Assembly: GCA_963921935.1 (NCBI GenBank)
Contig: OY998176.1
Span: forward strand, 51,423,813 to 51,487,812
DNA from: Galeruca laticollis
Lineage: Eukaryota > Arthropoda > Insecta > Coleoptera > Chrysomelidae
DNA: 64,000 nucleotides
Direction: 5' to 3'
A program made the translations under genes and the position numbers. The notes under the pieces were generated by a model. That model was not told the DNA's origin. It ran no database searches and was given only the letters and a program-made list of their open reading frames with translations. Below, piece by piece: positions 1 to 11,611 of this stretch (within the stretch, counting starts at the first letter, position 1; every line of letters starts with the position of its first letter).

Positions 1-282
1 AAAAGCTTTTCTTTACCCTTTCCTCCTTCTCTGATTGTAACTTCTCTCTAACCTGTTCTGGAGTGAGGCCTTCTTGCAGTAAGCGGACGTTTCTCCGCAC
101 TCCTGTCCCACTAAAGCCAACCCTTATGGGTTCATCTTTTCCACTGGACTCTCCCAAAGCGGGTAACGGAAACAGCAATCGTTTTTTTTTTAATTAGAGG
201 TTTGCTTCATATCCCAGGACGAGGTACCGGGCCGATTGTCACTGGTTGAGGTTAATCTCCTACCAGTCTTCTTCTCCTCCAT
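1..282 (-). pseudogene. Partial ORF running off the window edge, probably N-terminus of a mobile-element protein
   Basis: Reading the minus strand, an ATG at 282-280 opens a frame (MEEKKTGRRLTSTSDN...) that stops at 192-190, next to a run of ten A residues (plus-strand T run 182-191). In the neighbouring frame the sequence stays open from about 180 to the window edge, with a plausible hydrophilic protein (GVRRNVRLLQEGLTPEQ...). The simplest reading is one ORF with a frameshift in the homopolymer. The region is much richer in G+C than the surrounding DNA. I do not recognise a family; a LINE ORF1 or other element protein is an inference from its surroundings. Confidence 0.35.
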
Positions 283-780
283 GGTGTTTTCCAGAGCTGA
301 ACGCTCCAAATTGATTATAAGTTTTCCGATTACTCAACCGGTGTTCATTATTGCTTCTTCACTCATAGTGTGTTCCAACAAGTAGCTAGGGAATTAACTG
401 TCCCTACAGAGCCCCGCGTGTAGAGGTAAGTTGCAATGGGGTATCCCCTGGTGCTCCATGGTTGAAATCAGTAGAGAGTAATCTCCTAGCTAGCCACGCA
501 TATTATGGGACTGGTTCCGCCACCTTAAGATTTAGGTTTTCATGTGAGGTTGTCTCCTCTTAGCCCGGGCAAGTAAGCCAAGGTCCCTCCACATCCTCAT
601 GTCCGCGAGACATGACCACAGACAATAGGAAGGTGCCTGGTAAATCGGATGGGCTAGCCCTATCCAGCATCGTTTTCAGTCAAGACTGCGTGACGCTTCT
701 TAGACCCAGCTGAACTGCCCAAGCCCATCCAACCAGAAGCCTACCCTACCCCCCCTCCTAGGGGGAGGCTGAACTTACTT
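283..780 (-). other. GC-rich segment, possible 5' UTR of the minus-strand element
   Basis: This block is clearly less AT-rich than the DNA after about 780 and has no long ORF. On the minus strand it starts near a G/C-rich stretch (about 745-765, runs of C and G) and leads into the ATG at 282. That fits the 5' untranslated leader of a retroelement, but nothing here proves it. Confidence 0.3.
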
Positions 781-2121
781 TTGGATATAGGTGAACTCTT
801 TTGATCAAATATATTCCGTTGTTGTTAATCATTCACTGATAATGAAAACTTGCAGTTGTAATATTTCTAATGTTTTTTCAAAAATACAATTATGATTCCC
901 AGAAAAGAAAAACCGGGCGAGTTTGCATTCTATACAATTTATTTCATTACACCAATTCACTGCTAATCTTACTTTACGTGACATTAATACTTCAACAGTG
1001 AACACAAAGGCAAGAAAATATCTCTATTAGGCTACACAAAGCTACCATGTCTCATGTGAAGATTCTGGTGGTACAACGTTAGACAGAAAATGATAAGCCA
1101 AAAAAATGAGATCTATTCTGATATTTATAGGAATGATATTCAATTTTCCCCTCACACGTTCAAATATAGATATTTCTCAAACCAAATTTTGACTGTCACT
1201 ATAAAGAGAAAATTACTCTCCTGGGTATGTACCACGACAAATATCGAATTATAGTTCTCCACTAAACGAGACACTGGTTGGCTACATATTCGAGTCACCA
1301 TACCACGTCCAATATGGGTTTGCATTCTGAATGTCTAGAAAAATGGCACTTCAAATCTATCTCTGTCGAAAAAAATCTATGTGTTAATAATTAATTAACA
1401 TATAACTGTATAAGAAAACGCCAAAAAACAACAGTCACACTTGGTCAGATTAATAATTTGTATATTTGTGTAAACCCGCTATGAAAAATTGAATTTCTTT
1501 GGGATACTATTTTATGAGAAGTAAATAAAATTACTTCTATCTAAAGAGAGACATAAAAGAATTTGTTTTCAAACATTTCTCTACACACCAGTGATAGAGT
1601 AAAACAAGGTATCAATCAAGTCCTTCCAATGGCTTGTAAGTTGTAATAAATGACTCACCTATTGTATTATCGAACGAGATAAGGTCACATTGTGATTAAT
1701 TCTGCTTTAAAACTTCGAATGTAAAACAATTATTCTACCTTTAATTGAACCATCTCCCTTACCTCTGACAGGTGAAGGTTCTGAGAGTTCGTGTCTGGTT
1801 TTAAGTGGATTTGTTGATGACATTCGATTTGTTTCATGATGTGAATGTGTGAAGGCTTTTTTATAAACACACAAAGGCCACTTCTATTATTCATCAATTT
1901 CAGTTCCAAGATAATTTTATTGGGCAATTATAAATTTAAACTGGATTCACTTGACATAATATGGTATGAACCCTTCAGACAGTGCGTCATTAATTTTCAC
2001 ATTATAACATATTATTTGGAAGTTTCAATATAACGGTATGTTATCAGAATCAGTTAGAGAAAGAAGCTGAATAAGATATTATCAAAAATAGAAATAAAAT
2101 AATTTCAATATGTATAGCATA
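781..2121. other. AT-rich intergenic stretch, nothing recognised
   Basis: Only short, compositionally biased ORFs occur on either strand. I see no repeat ends, conserved protein motifs or RNA genes. Confidence 0.5.
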
Positions 2122-2123
2122 TA

Positions 2124-2143
2124 GGGTAAATGCACCAGTGAAT
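2124..2143 (+). repeat. Left terminal inverted repeat of Tigger-A
   Basis: It is identical to the reverse complement of 5793-5812 over 20 bases and preceded by the TA duplication. The following 13-mer at 2135-2147 overlaps the TIR and is the first of the subterminal repeats. Confidence 0.92.
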
Positions 2144-2460
2144 GAACACTCAAGACATTTTTGAATTTCACTGTATTTTTATAAACCATCCGTACTGATT
2201 TTCAGCTCCAGAAAAATAACACTTCGTGTTTAATGAAATAATGAAAACGTTGCATACGATAGTTACAGAAGTAGACAGTTTAAGACTTAGTAAAAAAATA
2301 AAATGTAAAATGATACATAATATCCCAGTAAATGAACTAATACTACCATTGATTGAACATGGCTGATCCAATGAATGAACTTATGATGAAAATAGACTTT
2401 GAACAATTTTTAATCTATGATTATCAACGACAACTCAACATATTGTGATGAAATATTATT

Positions 2461-5132
2461 TCAGACAAATTTCAGCATTTCTGGATATTCGAAAGAACCA
2501 CATCTTATAAGCTTGGGTGCTTCATCACCTTCTGCATTTTCCACTACTCCAGGAAAATATTTTTTGTTATACATGATTGAGACATAAGCTCCAATAGTAA
2601 TTTCTTGTGAATCATTGATTTTCTCTCCATTTTTATCCCTGTTGATATCATCCTCTGGGGAAGATAGTATATTCGTTATGTTGCTCGTATTGATATTTTC
2701 AGAATATTTACGAATTCCGGGACACTCGTAGGAACCACGTCTAATAAGCTTAGGTGCTTCGATCACTTCTGCAATTGAAGACTTCTTGTACCATATCTGG
2801 TCAACTCAATCTGGCCATCTAAAGGTATTAAGACCAGCTGGTGGCATAGCGCGGACTTCATATTCATCATTGTCAATAGTTTCTAGTATGCCCGGTTATA
2901 CGTTATTATAACATAAGTTCCTACAGTGATATCTTGGGAAACACTAGGATCTTTATCTTGATTATCAGTATCGTTTATATCAGCCTGTGAACAGGTAACT
3001 TCTGTTGCTGGTGGTGATATGGTTCTTTTCGCGGTTTTTCTTGTGGTTGCTTCTTGTTATTCTTCTCTCTAATTGATTTTTGTTTCAATTTCTCAGCTTC
3101 TTTTTCCTTTTCCTCAGATTCTTTTGTTTTTGTATAGTCTCTCCATTTTTTGGAAGTAATGGCAAATGGCAATAAAGTTGCCTGTTTTATTTTGCCACAC
3201 TTTTTTCAATATTTGGCCAATGAAGATGTTGTAGCCATACGTCTCTGATAGCTTTCGTCTTCTGCGGCTCTTGATTATGAAAATCGACACTACTGTTACC
3301 TATTACTACGTCTATTTTATCTGGAATCTCGAGTCCTTCTACAGCATTCAGATCATCTGTTTCACTTGTTTTCCTCTCGTAACCTTCTATTATAGTATCA
3401 TTATTTGTTATACTTACTTGCTTGGTACCGTCCAATATATCTTCAAGATTTCCAATTTCTTCTATGATAACGTTTTCTATATCTTTCGTTCTATCCACAT
3501 TCAATATTATTGTTGAATTGTCAGATATGTTAGCTGGATAGAGAATACCATCAATTTCTAATGGTAGGTTCAACAGGTCATCTGTTGAGTCTGTTGTGTA
3601 TTCTTGTATATCCGGTATGTCAAAATTAGCAATATTCTGCTAGTTTTCTTCGAAGGCTGCTTCATATTCTTGGTTCATTCCATCAGCATTTCTCAAATTA
3701 TTCGTTCCATCGGCATCGGTTGCTTCTTTACAAATTTTCTAAAAGTTGTAGAACTGAATGTCGACTGCTTTTTCACCTTCATAGGCAATATTGAATTCTA
3801 TCAAAGTTTTTGAATCTACATGATGTTTAATGACTTTCAGAACATTTTCATATTCGTCTCTGGTCACAGAAACTTCCTTATCACAATGTAGATCAAGCTG
3901 CTGTTTTCTTATTAAAATGCATTGGGAATAATTCACCGCGTCTGCACTAAGTAGAAACAATCCACATTTTCTGAAACCGTTTTTGATGATTTCCGGTTTA
4001 ATCGATTCTTTTTGGAAAAAGGGGGCTTTTTGGAAAAAGGGGGCAAAGGTATTTTTTGTAACTGATGTATTGGTGTTCTGTTTATGTTTCAAAATGGTCT
4101 TTTTCCAGTGTCCTTTGAGAGATTTGAATACCGATACGTCACAATGTTGCAAGATATGTGTTGCATTGGGCAGAAAGCAGTATGGTATTATTCTTTTCTG
4201 TACACATAAATTATACAAATCCATATTGATATGCGATTTATGACCGTCAAGCAATAGTAAAACAGGAAATTCAATGTTGTTATCTTGAATTCAAGGGAAG
4301 AAAATATTCGCAATAAATTCGTAGAATGTTGCACTCGTCAACCATCCACTATCTGATCGACCAATACCCCACTCCTCAGACATAGTTTGTGCAATATCTC
4401 TTGGAATACGCTTGTACGGGTACACACTCATAGGTGGAACTGATTGTCCTGAAGCAGAAAATGTAGAGAGAACTGTTATGCATTCTTTTTCTGGGCCACT
4501 AGCAATTTCATAAAAATTCCTGTAATTTTTGGGACTCAGAAGCTTTCCAGTTTTGGGACAAGTCTGCAAGCCGGTTCCATCCATATTAAAAATTCTATCA
4601 GGCTCAGAAAGGATGTCTTCAACGTCTTCTACAAATATTCTTTATCTCCTGAAACCATTTTCGAATATTTTCCTCTGTTACAGATGCTCTCGCCTTGGAT
4701 ATTATTTCTGCATTCTCCTGTGGTTATTTTTGGATGTCTTTGTAGAAAAATATGTAACCATTTCCTACCCGGTCTTTCATCCACGCATTTATTAGGCCTA
4801 TCAACAGCTTTGAGGACACATTGAACTGAGTCCTTCACCTCATCGGGATGGATGGGAAATCCTAATAGAGCTTTGGATAGAATCCAAGTTTCTAGAGTAG
4901 CTTCTTTTTCGAAGGTCAAAATGGTGGGAGGTCCCATTTTTCGAATCATGGGAACTTTTCCAGTGGTTTTGTTGAAAAGTGTACTTTTCGGAATCCCATA
5001 TTGTCTGCTGGCCGCATTGATGGTGATTTCCTTTTTTCTTATTGCTTCCACGGCCTTCTGGAGATAGTCATCGGAATATCAGAATCTTACATACTTTTTC
5101 TGATATTCTGGCTTGGACTTTTCACCTTCCAT
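2461..5132 (-). pseudogene. Tigger-A transposase (HTH_psq + DDE_1), broken
   Basis: The likely start is the ATG at 5132; an in-frame TGA follows before the helix-turn-helix. The N-terminal block (about 5051-4920) reads EAIRKKEITINAASRQYGIP, typical of pipsqueak-type HTH domains, followed by a CENP-B-like region. The catalytic core survives in pieces: MDGTGLQ (first Asp, near 4580), LLDGHKSH (second Asp, near 4250) and QHCDVSVFKSLKG (third Asp, near 4145). In this family the core cuts and joins DNA at TA targets in the nucleus. The C-terminal tail (2461-3573) is acidic and lysine-rich and ends in two related units containing APKLIR and YP. Frameshifts and stops break the frame between pieces, and an 18-bp tandem duplication lies in the core. 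Confidence 0.85.
4009..4044 (-). repeat. 18-bp exact tandem duplication inside the Tigger-A transposase
   Basis: The 18-mer TTTTTGGAAAAAGGGGGC occurs twice in succession (4009-4026 and 4027-4044). It is a multiple of three, so it duplicates six residues (APFFQK) without shifting the frame. Confidence 0.9.
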
Positions 5133-5792
5133 GTTTCTGTCGAATGATTGAAAAAAATATGAAATCAGAAAAAACAGAGAAAGAATAAATTGTTTATTCA
5201 CTGGAGCACCATTGATCTATGTTATGATTCAATGAATGAACAAAGTCGTTCATTTACTGGATAGCAAGCTTAATAGACATTTCCTGACGGAACCCGTGAA
5301 ACAGCCTTTCTAAACGAGTATATAAGGATCAGATTGATGAAATCTAGATTAACGCGTAAAATCCCAATGAATGAATATTTTGTTCGTTTACTGGGTTCAG
5401 CTCATGCATCAATGAATGAACACTCAAATTATTGAATTTAATAACGATTTCGGTGTATTTTGAGGTTAGGTTTTCGATAAAATCAGTTGAAATCAATTGA
5501 GTGATGTGATAATGACGACACACCACACATCTCATTTGTTAATATCTTATTATGTACTATTGCTCACCTGGTTATTGCTTAGTATCGTTCCAATAACAGA
5601 TACGTTTCTCAAATTTTGTCAACAAAAACACAGCGGTACGTTCATTCATAAGAACTGACTTGAACTAACGAAGTATCACATCAAGAAAAACATGTTGCAC
5701 GTCATGAGGGATATTGCAGTGTTTACGACAAAGACACCATATTCTTAATAATTTCAGATATATTTCAATTTGTTCATTAACTGGTGATGTTA

Positions 5793-5812
5793 ATTCACTG
5801 GTGCATTTACCC
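5793..5812 (-). repeat. Right terminal inverted repeat of Tigger-A
   Basis: It is the reverse complement of 2124-2143, followed by TA at 5813-5814. A second inverted motif copy (GTTCATTAACTGG) sits just inside, at 5772-5784. Confidence 0.92.
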
Positions 5813-5814
5813 TA

Positions 5815-8512
5815 GTCCTAGATAAATATGCTGAGACGACTATCCGAAATTTTTAGTCGATGTATAGAGGGCTCTGCCCTCAAAAATTGGAGAGATTGAA
5901 TTATGAAATTTTGTTCTTTGCATTTTAGACAGTAATGTACTAGATTAATGATCTCGAAATCGTACTGTAATGTGCCATTTTACAGCATAGTAACCATTAC
6001 AGCGTAGTAACAGTTACTGCATGAAACGTCAATGTCATTCAAAACACAATTTAACAAGAAAGAAATTCGGTTACTACAAATCTTATTACAATGAATATTG
6101 AAAGAACAATTATTTAAGTTAGGAAAGGATACAACTGACCTCGACGCATTAACTACCTACTAAACAAGAAACATAACCAGTATTTTTTGTGATGTTATGT
6201 TTAGAGACTGTTCTTGATGTTTATTTAAAACGTTAATAATATATCTCCTAGATGTCTTAATTTTATTACCAACTCTATTAACATCCATGTCATGTAAATA
6301 AAACATTTTTTTCATGCACACAATAATACTTGAACTCGCAGTTACATACACATCCTATGAACTTCTTTTTAGCAACTTCCTATACGAAACATTCATACGA
6401 TGTTAATTTGTATAATTCTCACTAATATCACGTACAGAACGTTACTATAATATTAGATTTTAACATGTTGCAGTTACTTTCACATCTTTCGAAATAATTT
6501 TTAGTAAGTTCGTATGATACTTCTTTACGATGTTAGTTCATAAAACGCTCAGTAATGTCTCATATTAAACATCACAGTAACATAAAAAAGAAGAAAACAG
6601 AAGAGGAACTGATGAACGAACATTAACTGTGGAAACAAATGACAAGCATGAAATGGCAGATGGTTTTAAGTTTCGTGTTATATTTTATTTGCAGGAAGCA
6701 CATTTTTTGCAAGAAGTACTTGAATGAATTGGTCTTCGTTTTCGTTAGTTCCTACTTTGCTTCAGTTTCTATGCTTAGTTATAATTCTTGTTATAATAGA
6801 CGAACAACAGCCGTTATCGGTAAGTACCTATTCCAAAATCATAATTATCAAAATTTAATACTCATTCAATACTTTAATCGGCTATTGTACATTGAAATTC
6901 CAGGTGGCGGAATTGTACACTAACATTATATAATAGAGTTTACAAAATAACGGTTTTTTCAATTTTTAATATATTTTAGTTAGTAAGTATATTTTAAAAA
7001 CGATTCACATTATTTTAAATCATAGATATGCATTATACTATACAAAAAACTTAATATTGCAATAGGGTAGATATTAATATTAATAATAAAACATGCTCAT
7101 ATGTTGGCAAAGAGTTGAATCTAGAAGAAAATATTTACAATGTTCTAGATGTCTCAGAAGCTACTTACGTAAATAAAATAAAAAACAAATAGTTGATAAT
7201 TATGTAAAGAAAGGGGAATAACTATTTCATATAGTCTGATACAGATATTGTATTAAACAGTTCAAAAAATATTGAATGGAGTATTTCTAGCTCTAGTTTT
7301 TGTAGTAGTAGTCATAGCCATCAATATACTATTGCAGGTTTAGAAAATTTCAACATGTATGCTAACAAAATTCTTGTGAACAATTAGAGACTGTTTAAGA
7401 CTTTAAAAACAGAAATTTGTGTTGAAAAGCTCATTTCCATTTGAAAATACACTGAATGCTCCAGTCAACAAACAGAATTAAATTATTTATTGTAGAAACA
7501 CAGCTATTGGATACTCAATTGGATACATTTAATTATAAACTAATTTAACTTGATAATGTGTTCATATCTCTTCTTCATACGTAGATTTTTTGTATACAGT
7601 GTATTAATAATGCTTGGTTTTCATTGAGTTACAATTCCACATTGTTAATATACAATATGTTCCAAGATGAAAATAACAAGATGAGAATAGTATATTATTT
7701 TATACAGGAAAGAAGTATGAATTTTCATGGCACAACTGAATTCACCTGCGAAACGGAGTGAGGCATGTAATAGAAGGTAAATCATGAAAAGTTACCTCTC
7801 GAAATAAAATATGTTGTTATTCCTTTGAAGAGCACCGCATGTACCTTGTGGAAAATGGGTCCCAATCAATTGGCTGAAAATCGAGTTTGATGTAGTTTAT
7901 GATGATCGATCAAAGGTCTCCATGGGCACAATTTGATCTAAAGTAATTGTTTTATTACCTGCTGTTCAGAACACATTCAAATGTTTCACAGATAATTATT
8001 TTGAAGTGTACGTTATGGAATGGTTGAGGCACTCGAAACAGCGACTCTTACGTAAGAAAAAGTAATCGTAAGTAAAGGATAGAATTTTCTTTAATCAGAT
8101 TGGATGTCTGTTGATTTAACGTAATGTTCCATAAAATCTTTATTGTGTAAAATTTTTTTTAGTTTTAATATCATTGAAAAACTATTCTAATAAATTTTCT
8201 GTAAACTAGCTGTAATGTATGTGTATCCGTTAAACTTTATTAATTCAGTTTCAAAGTATGTTGCATTATGGCAACTACAGATCAATGTACCCTTTTTTGT
8301 TCTTTGCGTTCACTGAATGTGTTCAATAGTTTCCACTTTCCACACTTGTTATGTAATATGCTTACACAATTTTATTTTTTTTAGGTTGGATTCCTGGACA
8401 ATATATTTTTTTTTAATTTTGTACCTGTTTTTTCAAATTTACTGTACTGTTCATTAAAAGTGAATAAAAGTTTTAAATCCTTTATTGCTTTTTTGCTATT
8501 TTATTTTAAATG
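5815..8512. other. AT-rich intergenic stretch with one weak degenerate repeat
   Basis: No coding homology is visible. Around 6395-6455 and 6505-6585 two diverged copies of a block of about 70 bases occur in tandem, each containing a tACGATGTTAnTT core followed by cTCAnTAATnTC. Short ORFs such as 6639-6923 look like chance. Confidence 0.4.
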
Positions 8513-9090
8513 TACAGGGTGAACAACTAAGAACGACTGTAGGCCACATCTCAGAAAAAAATCATGGTACAACTTTCAAAAAAATTACCTTTAGGTAAGT
8601 GATACTGAAAAATTGCTGGAAAATATTTTGCAGTCTCTAAAATATCCGCTAGGGGTGGAAAAAACACTCGAAAACATAATACTTCAAAAAAAAATATTAA
8701 AGGTGTCCTAAAAATTCAATTTTTGAGATATTGATGAGATTATTAATAAATATAATTAAGGAGATTTTTTGCCATTATTCTTCAAATAATGGGTGGGGAA
8801 GGTTCAAACTTATGAACAAATGTATAACTTTTTCGTTTTTTAACCGATATTAATGATTTTAGCTGCATTTAAAAGAGTTTTTCTGTTTAATAAGATGAAT
8901 AACAAAATTAGATAATTTTGTATTCAACTTCATTATCAGAAACGTGTCGTCCGGAGCTTCATTTAAAAACTTAGTGACGTTTTCCTTTGTAGAAACCTTT
9001 TATTTTCTAGGTTCATATTTTTCGTGTTGACGTTTCAAAAGAAGGGTAAACTTTTTATATTGTCAAATATCCGTATATCCACTGATCAGT
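8513..9090 (+). mobile_element. Possible end of a Tc1/mariner-type element (weak)
   Basis: The sequence begins TACAGGGTGAACAACTAAG, the kind of TA plus CAGGGTG start common at insect Tc1/mariner-type element ends. Long A-rich noncoding DNA follows, with text reminiscent of such UTRs (ccacatctcagaaa). I could not find the opposite end or any transposase, so this is a suspicion rather than a call. Confidence 0.25.
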
Positions 9091-9561
9091 ATTGTGTTTT
9101 TGATTATAATCTGGAGGCTTTGAGGAGTTTTGGCTAAGACAAATTACAAAATTGGGCAACAGTAAGCGGAAGAGATATATTGTAGTGAACCTTTCACCTG
9201 AAAAAACCTCAAATTTACGAGACTTGCAGTGCAAAATAATTTATAAAGAGCCGATCAGTGGGGAATACACATAGTGGGTTTGCCTCTGCGGAGAAACTGT
9301 GTCATTTTTTGAACTGTGAATGACAAAAAACTGATTACTATAGGTAAAACAAAACAATTATAGAATTATTTCTATATAAATACAGATAAGACGACGGTTG
9401 CAAAAAATATTTTGCGACGTTGCCAACTTGTACACAAAATAGTGGAAATAAGAACAAAAAGATAATACAATAGAGTAAAAGCAAATCGTGGTGAAAGAAA
9501 TTCACTTACCTCCGAAGAGTCGATCTGGGTAGTGAATTTGACACTCACACAGCCTGGTGAG

Positions 9562-10380
9562 ATGGAGAGGATAGAACAAATGTTTTCCGAAATAAACAAC
9601 AAACTGCAAAAAATGGAGCAAAATCGGACGAAAATAGCAGATAAGATAATAAAATTAAGAGATTAAAATATCACTCTGAAACAAAAAATTACACATCAAG
9701 GCAAACAAATCGAAATATTAGAAAGCGAGGCAAACATAAAAAAACTGGTAGTACAGGGAGTGGCAGATGACAAAAATGAAAAAATAGAGGATACTGAACA
9801 GAAAGTCAGTGAAATTATAAAAAAACATGGGGCTCGAACTAACCAGAATTGAAATTGATGATGTCAGTAGAATGGGAAGATATAAATCCGGAAACATAAG
9901 ACACATATAGATAAAACTTATGAAGGGGACTAAAAAAGGAGAGATCCTAAGATCAACAAAAAACCTTAGAGGTACAAATATATGGATAAATGAGGATTAC
10001 TCAAAAGAGGTGCAATAACAAAGGGAACTGTTAATGCCAAAATTAAAGGAGGCCAGGGAAAATGGAACCAAAAGTGATCCTAGAATACAACAAACTAATA
10101 ATAAACGACAAAGCATATAGCCTAGAAGAACTAGCGGATATCCATATAAACGATAACGTGGAGAACAAAACCGATAATAAAAGGAAATTTGGCCAGACAT
10201 CTTCAGGAAATGAATCTTTTCAACAGCAATTGAAGAGAATAAATAAAGCAACAAAAAACTAGAGAAGACCGATAAAGGCAATATAGGAATAGAGGAAAAA
10301 GGCAACGGACAAGGTAAAAAGAACTCAACACTCAACACACAAAATCTGAAAAAAGCAAAAAGAATGTAACAAAATAAAGA
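9562..10380 (+). pseudogene. LINE ORF1 remnant (coiled coil + RRM-like)
   Basis: The ATG at 9562 opens MERIEQMFSEINNKLQKMEQ, a heptad-rich coiled-coil start, with an in-frame TAA at 9664-9666. The same frame then continues into KKLVVQGVADDKNEKIEDTE, which resembles the first strand and helix of the RRM-like domain in LINE ORF1 proteins. After a frameshift, a TNIWINEDYSKEVQ block and a basic tail follow. These proteins bind element RNA to form the retrotransposition particle. The remnant ends where PLE sequence starts at about 10,381, so ORF2 is absent. The family resembles LINE-D ORF1 at 34 kb. Confidence 0.65.
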
Positions 10381-11003
10381 CAATATAAAATTAACTGTCT
10401 CGACACTCACTTCGTGGAATTTACTCATATTACCGTTTTAAATGAAACTCACTGTTTCTAGATAACTCCACAATATATTGAAAAAACTGTCAAAAATTAT
10501 AAGAATTTTGACAATTGTTACGATATTAAAGTTACATATCGTTTGATGCCTACCTGATGTTTAATAATTATTTTTGGCTAGACCATGAAGTGACCTTTTG
10601 ATTGATTTAATATGTTAATAGAAAAAAGAAGATGCGATATTACAAATAATAAAGCTTAGATATTATTAGCCTTATGGGGATATCCTGGATATATATTTCC
10701 CAATTAAGATCAATATAACTGTGCATTGATATGGAAGATCAGGAAAACTATATATGCTAGTCTTTACAATTATCTCTTAAAAGGACAGTTTATAAGTGGA
10801 GAACTCCCTAGATTTATCTATTCATTGACAACATAATATTGCGGGTTTCTTAAGTGTCTTCTAATTTCTAATTCTTCAAGGAAATCCAGTCCTTCTTTTT
10901 TATCACAAATATGTAGTACTTCTAGTTCTGTGTTAGGTGTCAATGAATGTTTGATGGAAAGTTGATGTTTTACGTAATGGGATTTATCTTTATTTTCAAC
11001 CAT
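10381..11003 (-). mobile_element. PLE-1 left half: Penelope-like GIY-YIG end, 3' UTR and terminal repeat
   Basis: On the minus strand this reads from the end of the GIY-YIG region (LEVLHICDKKEGLDFLEELE, 11,003-10,818) through the 3' UTR, and stops at a short copy of the PLE ORF start (MSKFHEVSVETVNF, 10,428-10,387). The same terminal boundary is seen in the other PLE copies. A degenerate ribozyme-like segment lies near 10,480-10,560. At 11,003 it meets a plus-strand PLE copy back to back. Confidence 0.8.
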
Positions 11004-11611
11004 ATTAATAATTTACACCCAAAAATTAAATTTACATTGGAGAAAATAAGAAGAAGAAAAACCAATTTTCTTGAATTGTGAGTTCAAAGAGCTAATAATG
11101 TACTTGATTATTCATTTCACAGAAAATCAACACACACTGATGTAACTACTCCATAAAATACATAGAGCTTTTCCAGTTCCTATGAAACAATGTAATTTCA
11201 ATAGAGGAATTGATACAATAAGACAAATAGCAGCATCCAACGGTAATCGATTAGATATGATAAATACATTAATTTAAAAAAAGGGAAAAAGTGGCATTAC
11301 AACTAATATTTCATGAACAAACTAACGAAATAAAAAATTATAAAACAATCACATATGCAGGTAACATTTCTAATAATAATTCAAAGATCATACCTTTAGC
11401 TACAAATGCAACAATTCCTTTTAAAACAGGAAGTAATATGGGTACAAAATTGTTAACTGTAAAAACAAAAATATTCCCATTAAAGAACTTTGGTATATAT
11501 AAACCTAAATGTACAGAATAAAATGGTGTCTATTTGGGACAAACCCAAAATTTTGAAATCACATACAGTGACCACTTACGAGCATACATATTAAGACAAC
11601 CTTTTCATTAG
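11004..11611 (+). pseudogene. PLE-1 right half: Penelope-like RT C-terminus and GIY-YIG N-terminus, broken
   Basis: The fragment begins at the INNLHPKIKFTLE region of the PLE reverse transcriptase and runs through the linker (ITYAGNISNNNSKI) to the GIY-YIG motif (GIYKPKCTE then YLGQT) and its R-x-EH region. Several stops and frame changes interrupt it; a stop replaces the residue after CTE at 11,519-11,521. It ends abruptly at 11,611, where LINE-A begins. It is oriented opposite to the left half and is 5'-truncated like it, so the two diverge from one junction. Confidence 0.8.

Larger units (their letters stand above)
2122..5814 (-). mobile_element. Tigger-A: complete pogo/Tigger-like DNA transposon (decayed)
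   Basis: A 20-bp perfect terminal inverted repeat GGGTAAATGCACCAGTGAAT lies at 2124-2143 and, inverted, at 5793-5812. Each end is flanked by TA (2122-2123 and 5813-5814), the target duplication expected for the Tc1/mariner/pogo superfamily. The 3.7-kb interior carries a broken minus-strand transposase with pipsqueak-type HTH and DDE_1 features. Multiple copies of a CCAGTRAATGAAC-like motif in both subterminal regions are candidate transposase-binding sites. The element is non-autonomous now, because the transposase has several stops and frameshifts. Confidence 0.9.

Noticed and set aside
6639..6923. 94-codon hydrophobic ORF
   Set aside because: AT-rich composition produces Phe/Tyr/Leu-rich chance ORFs; there is no homology or context.
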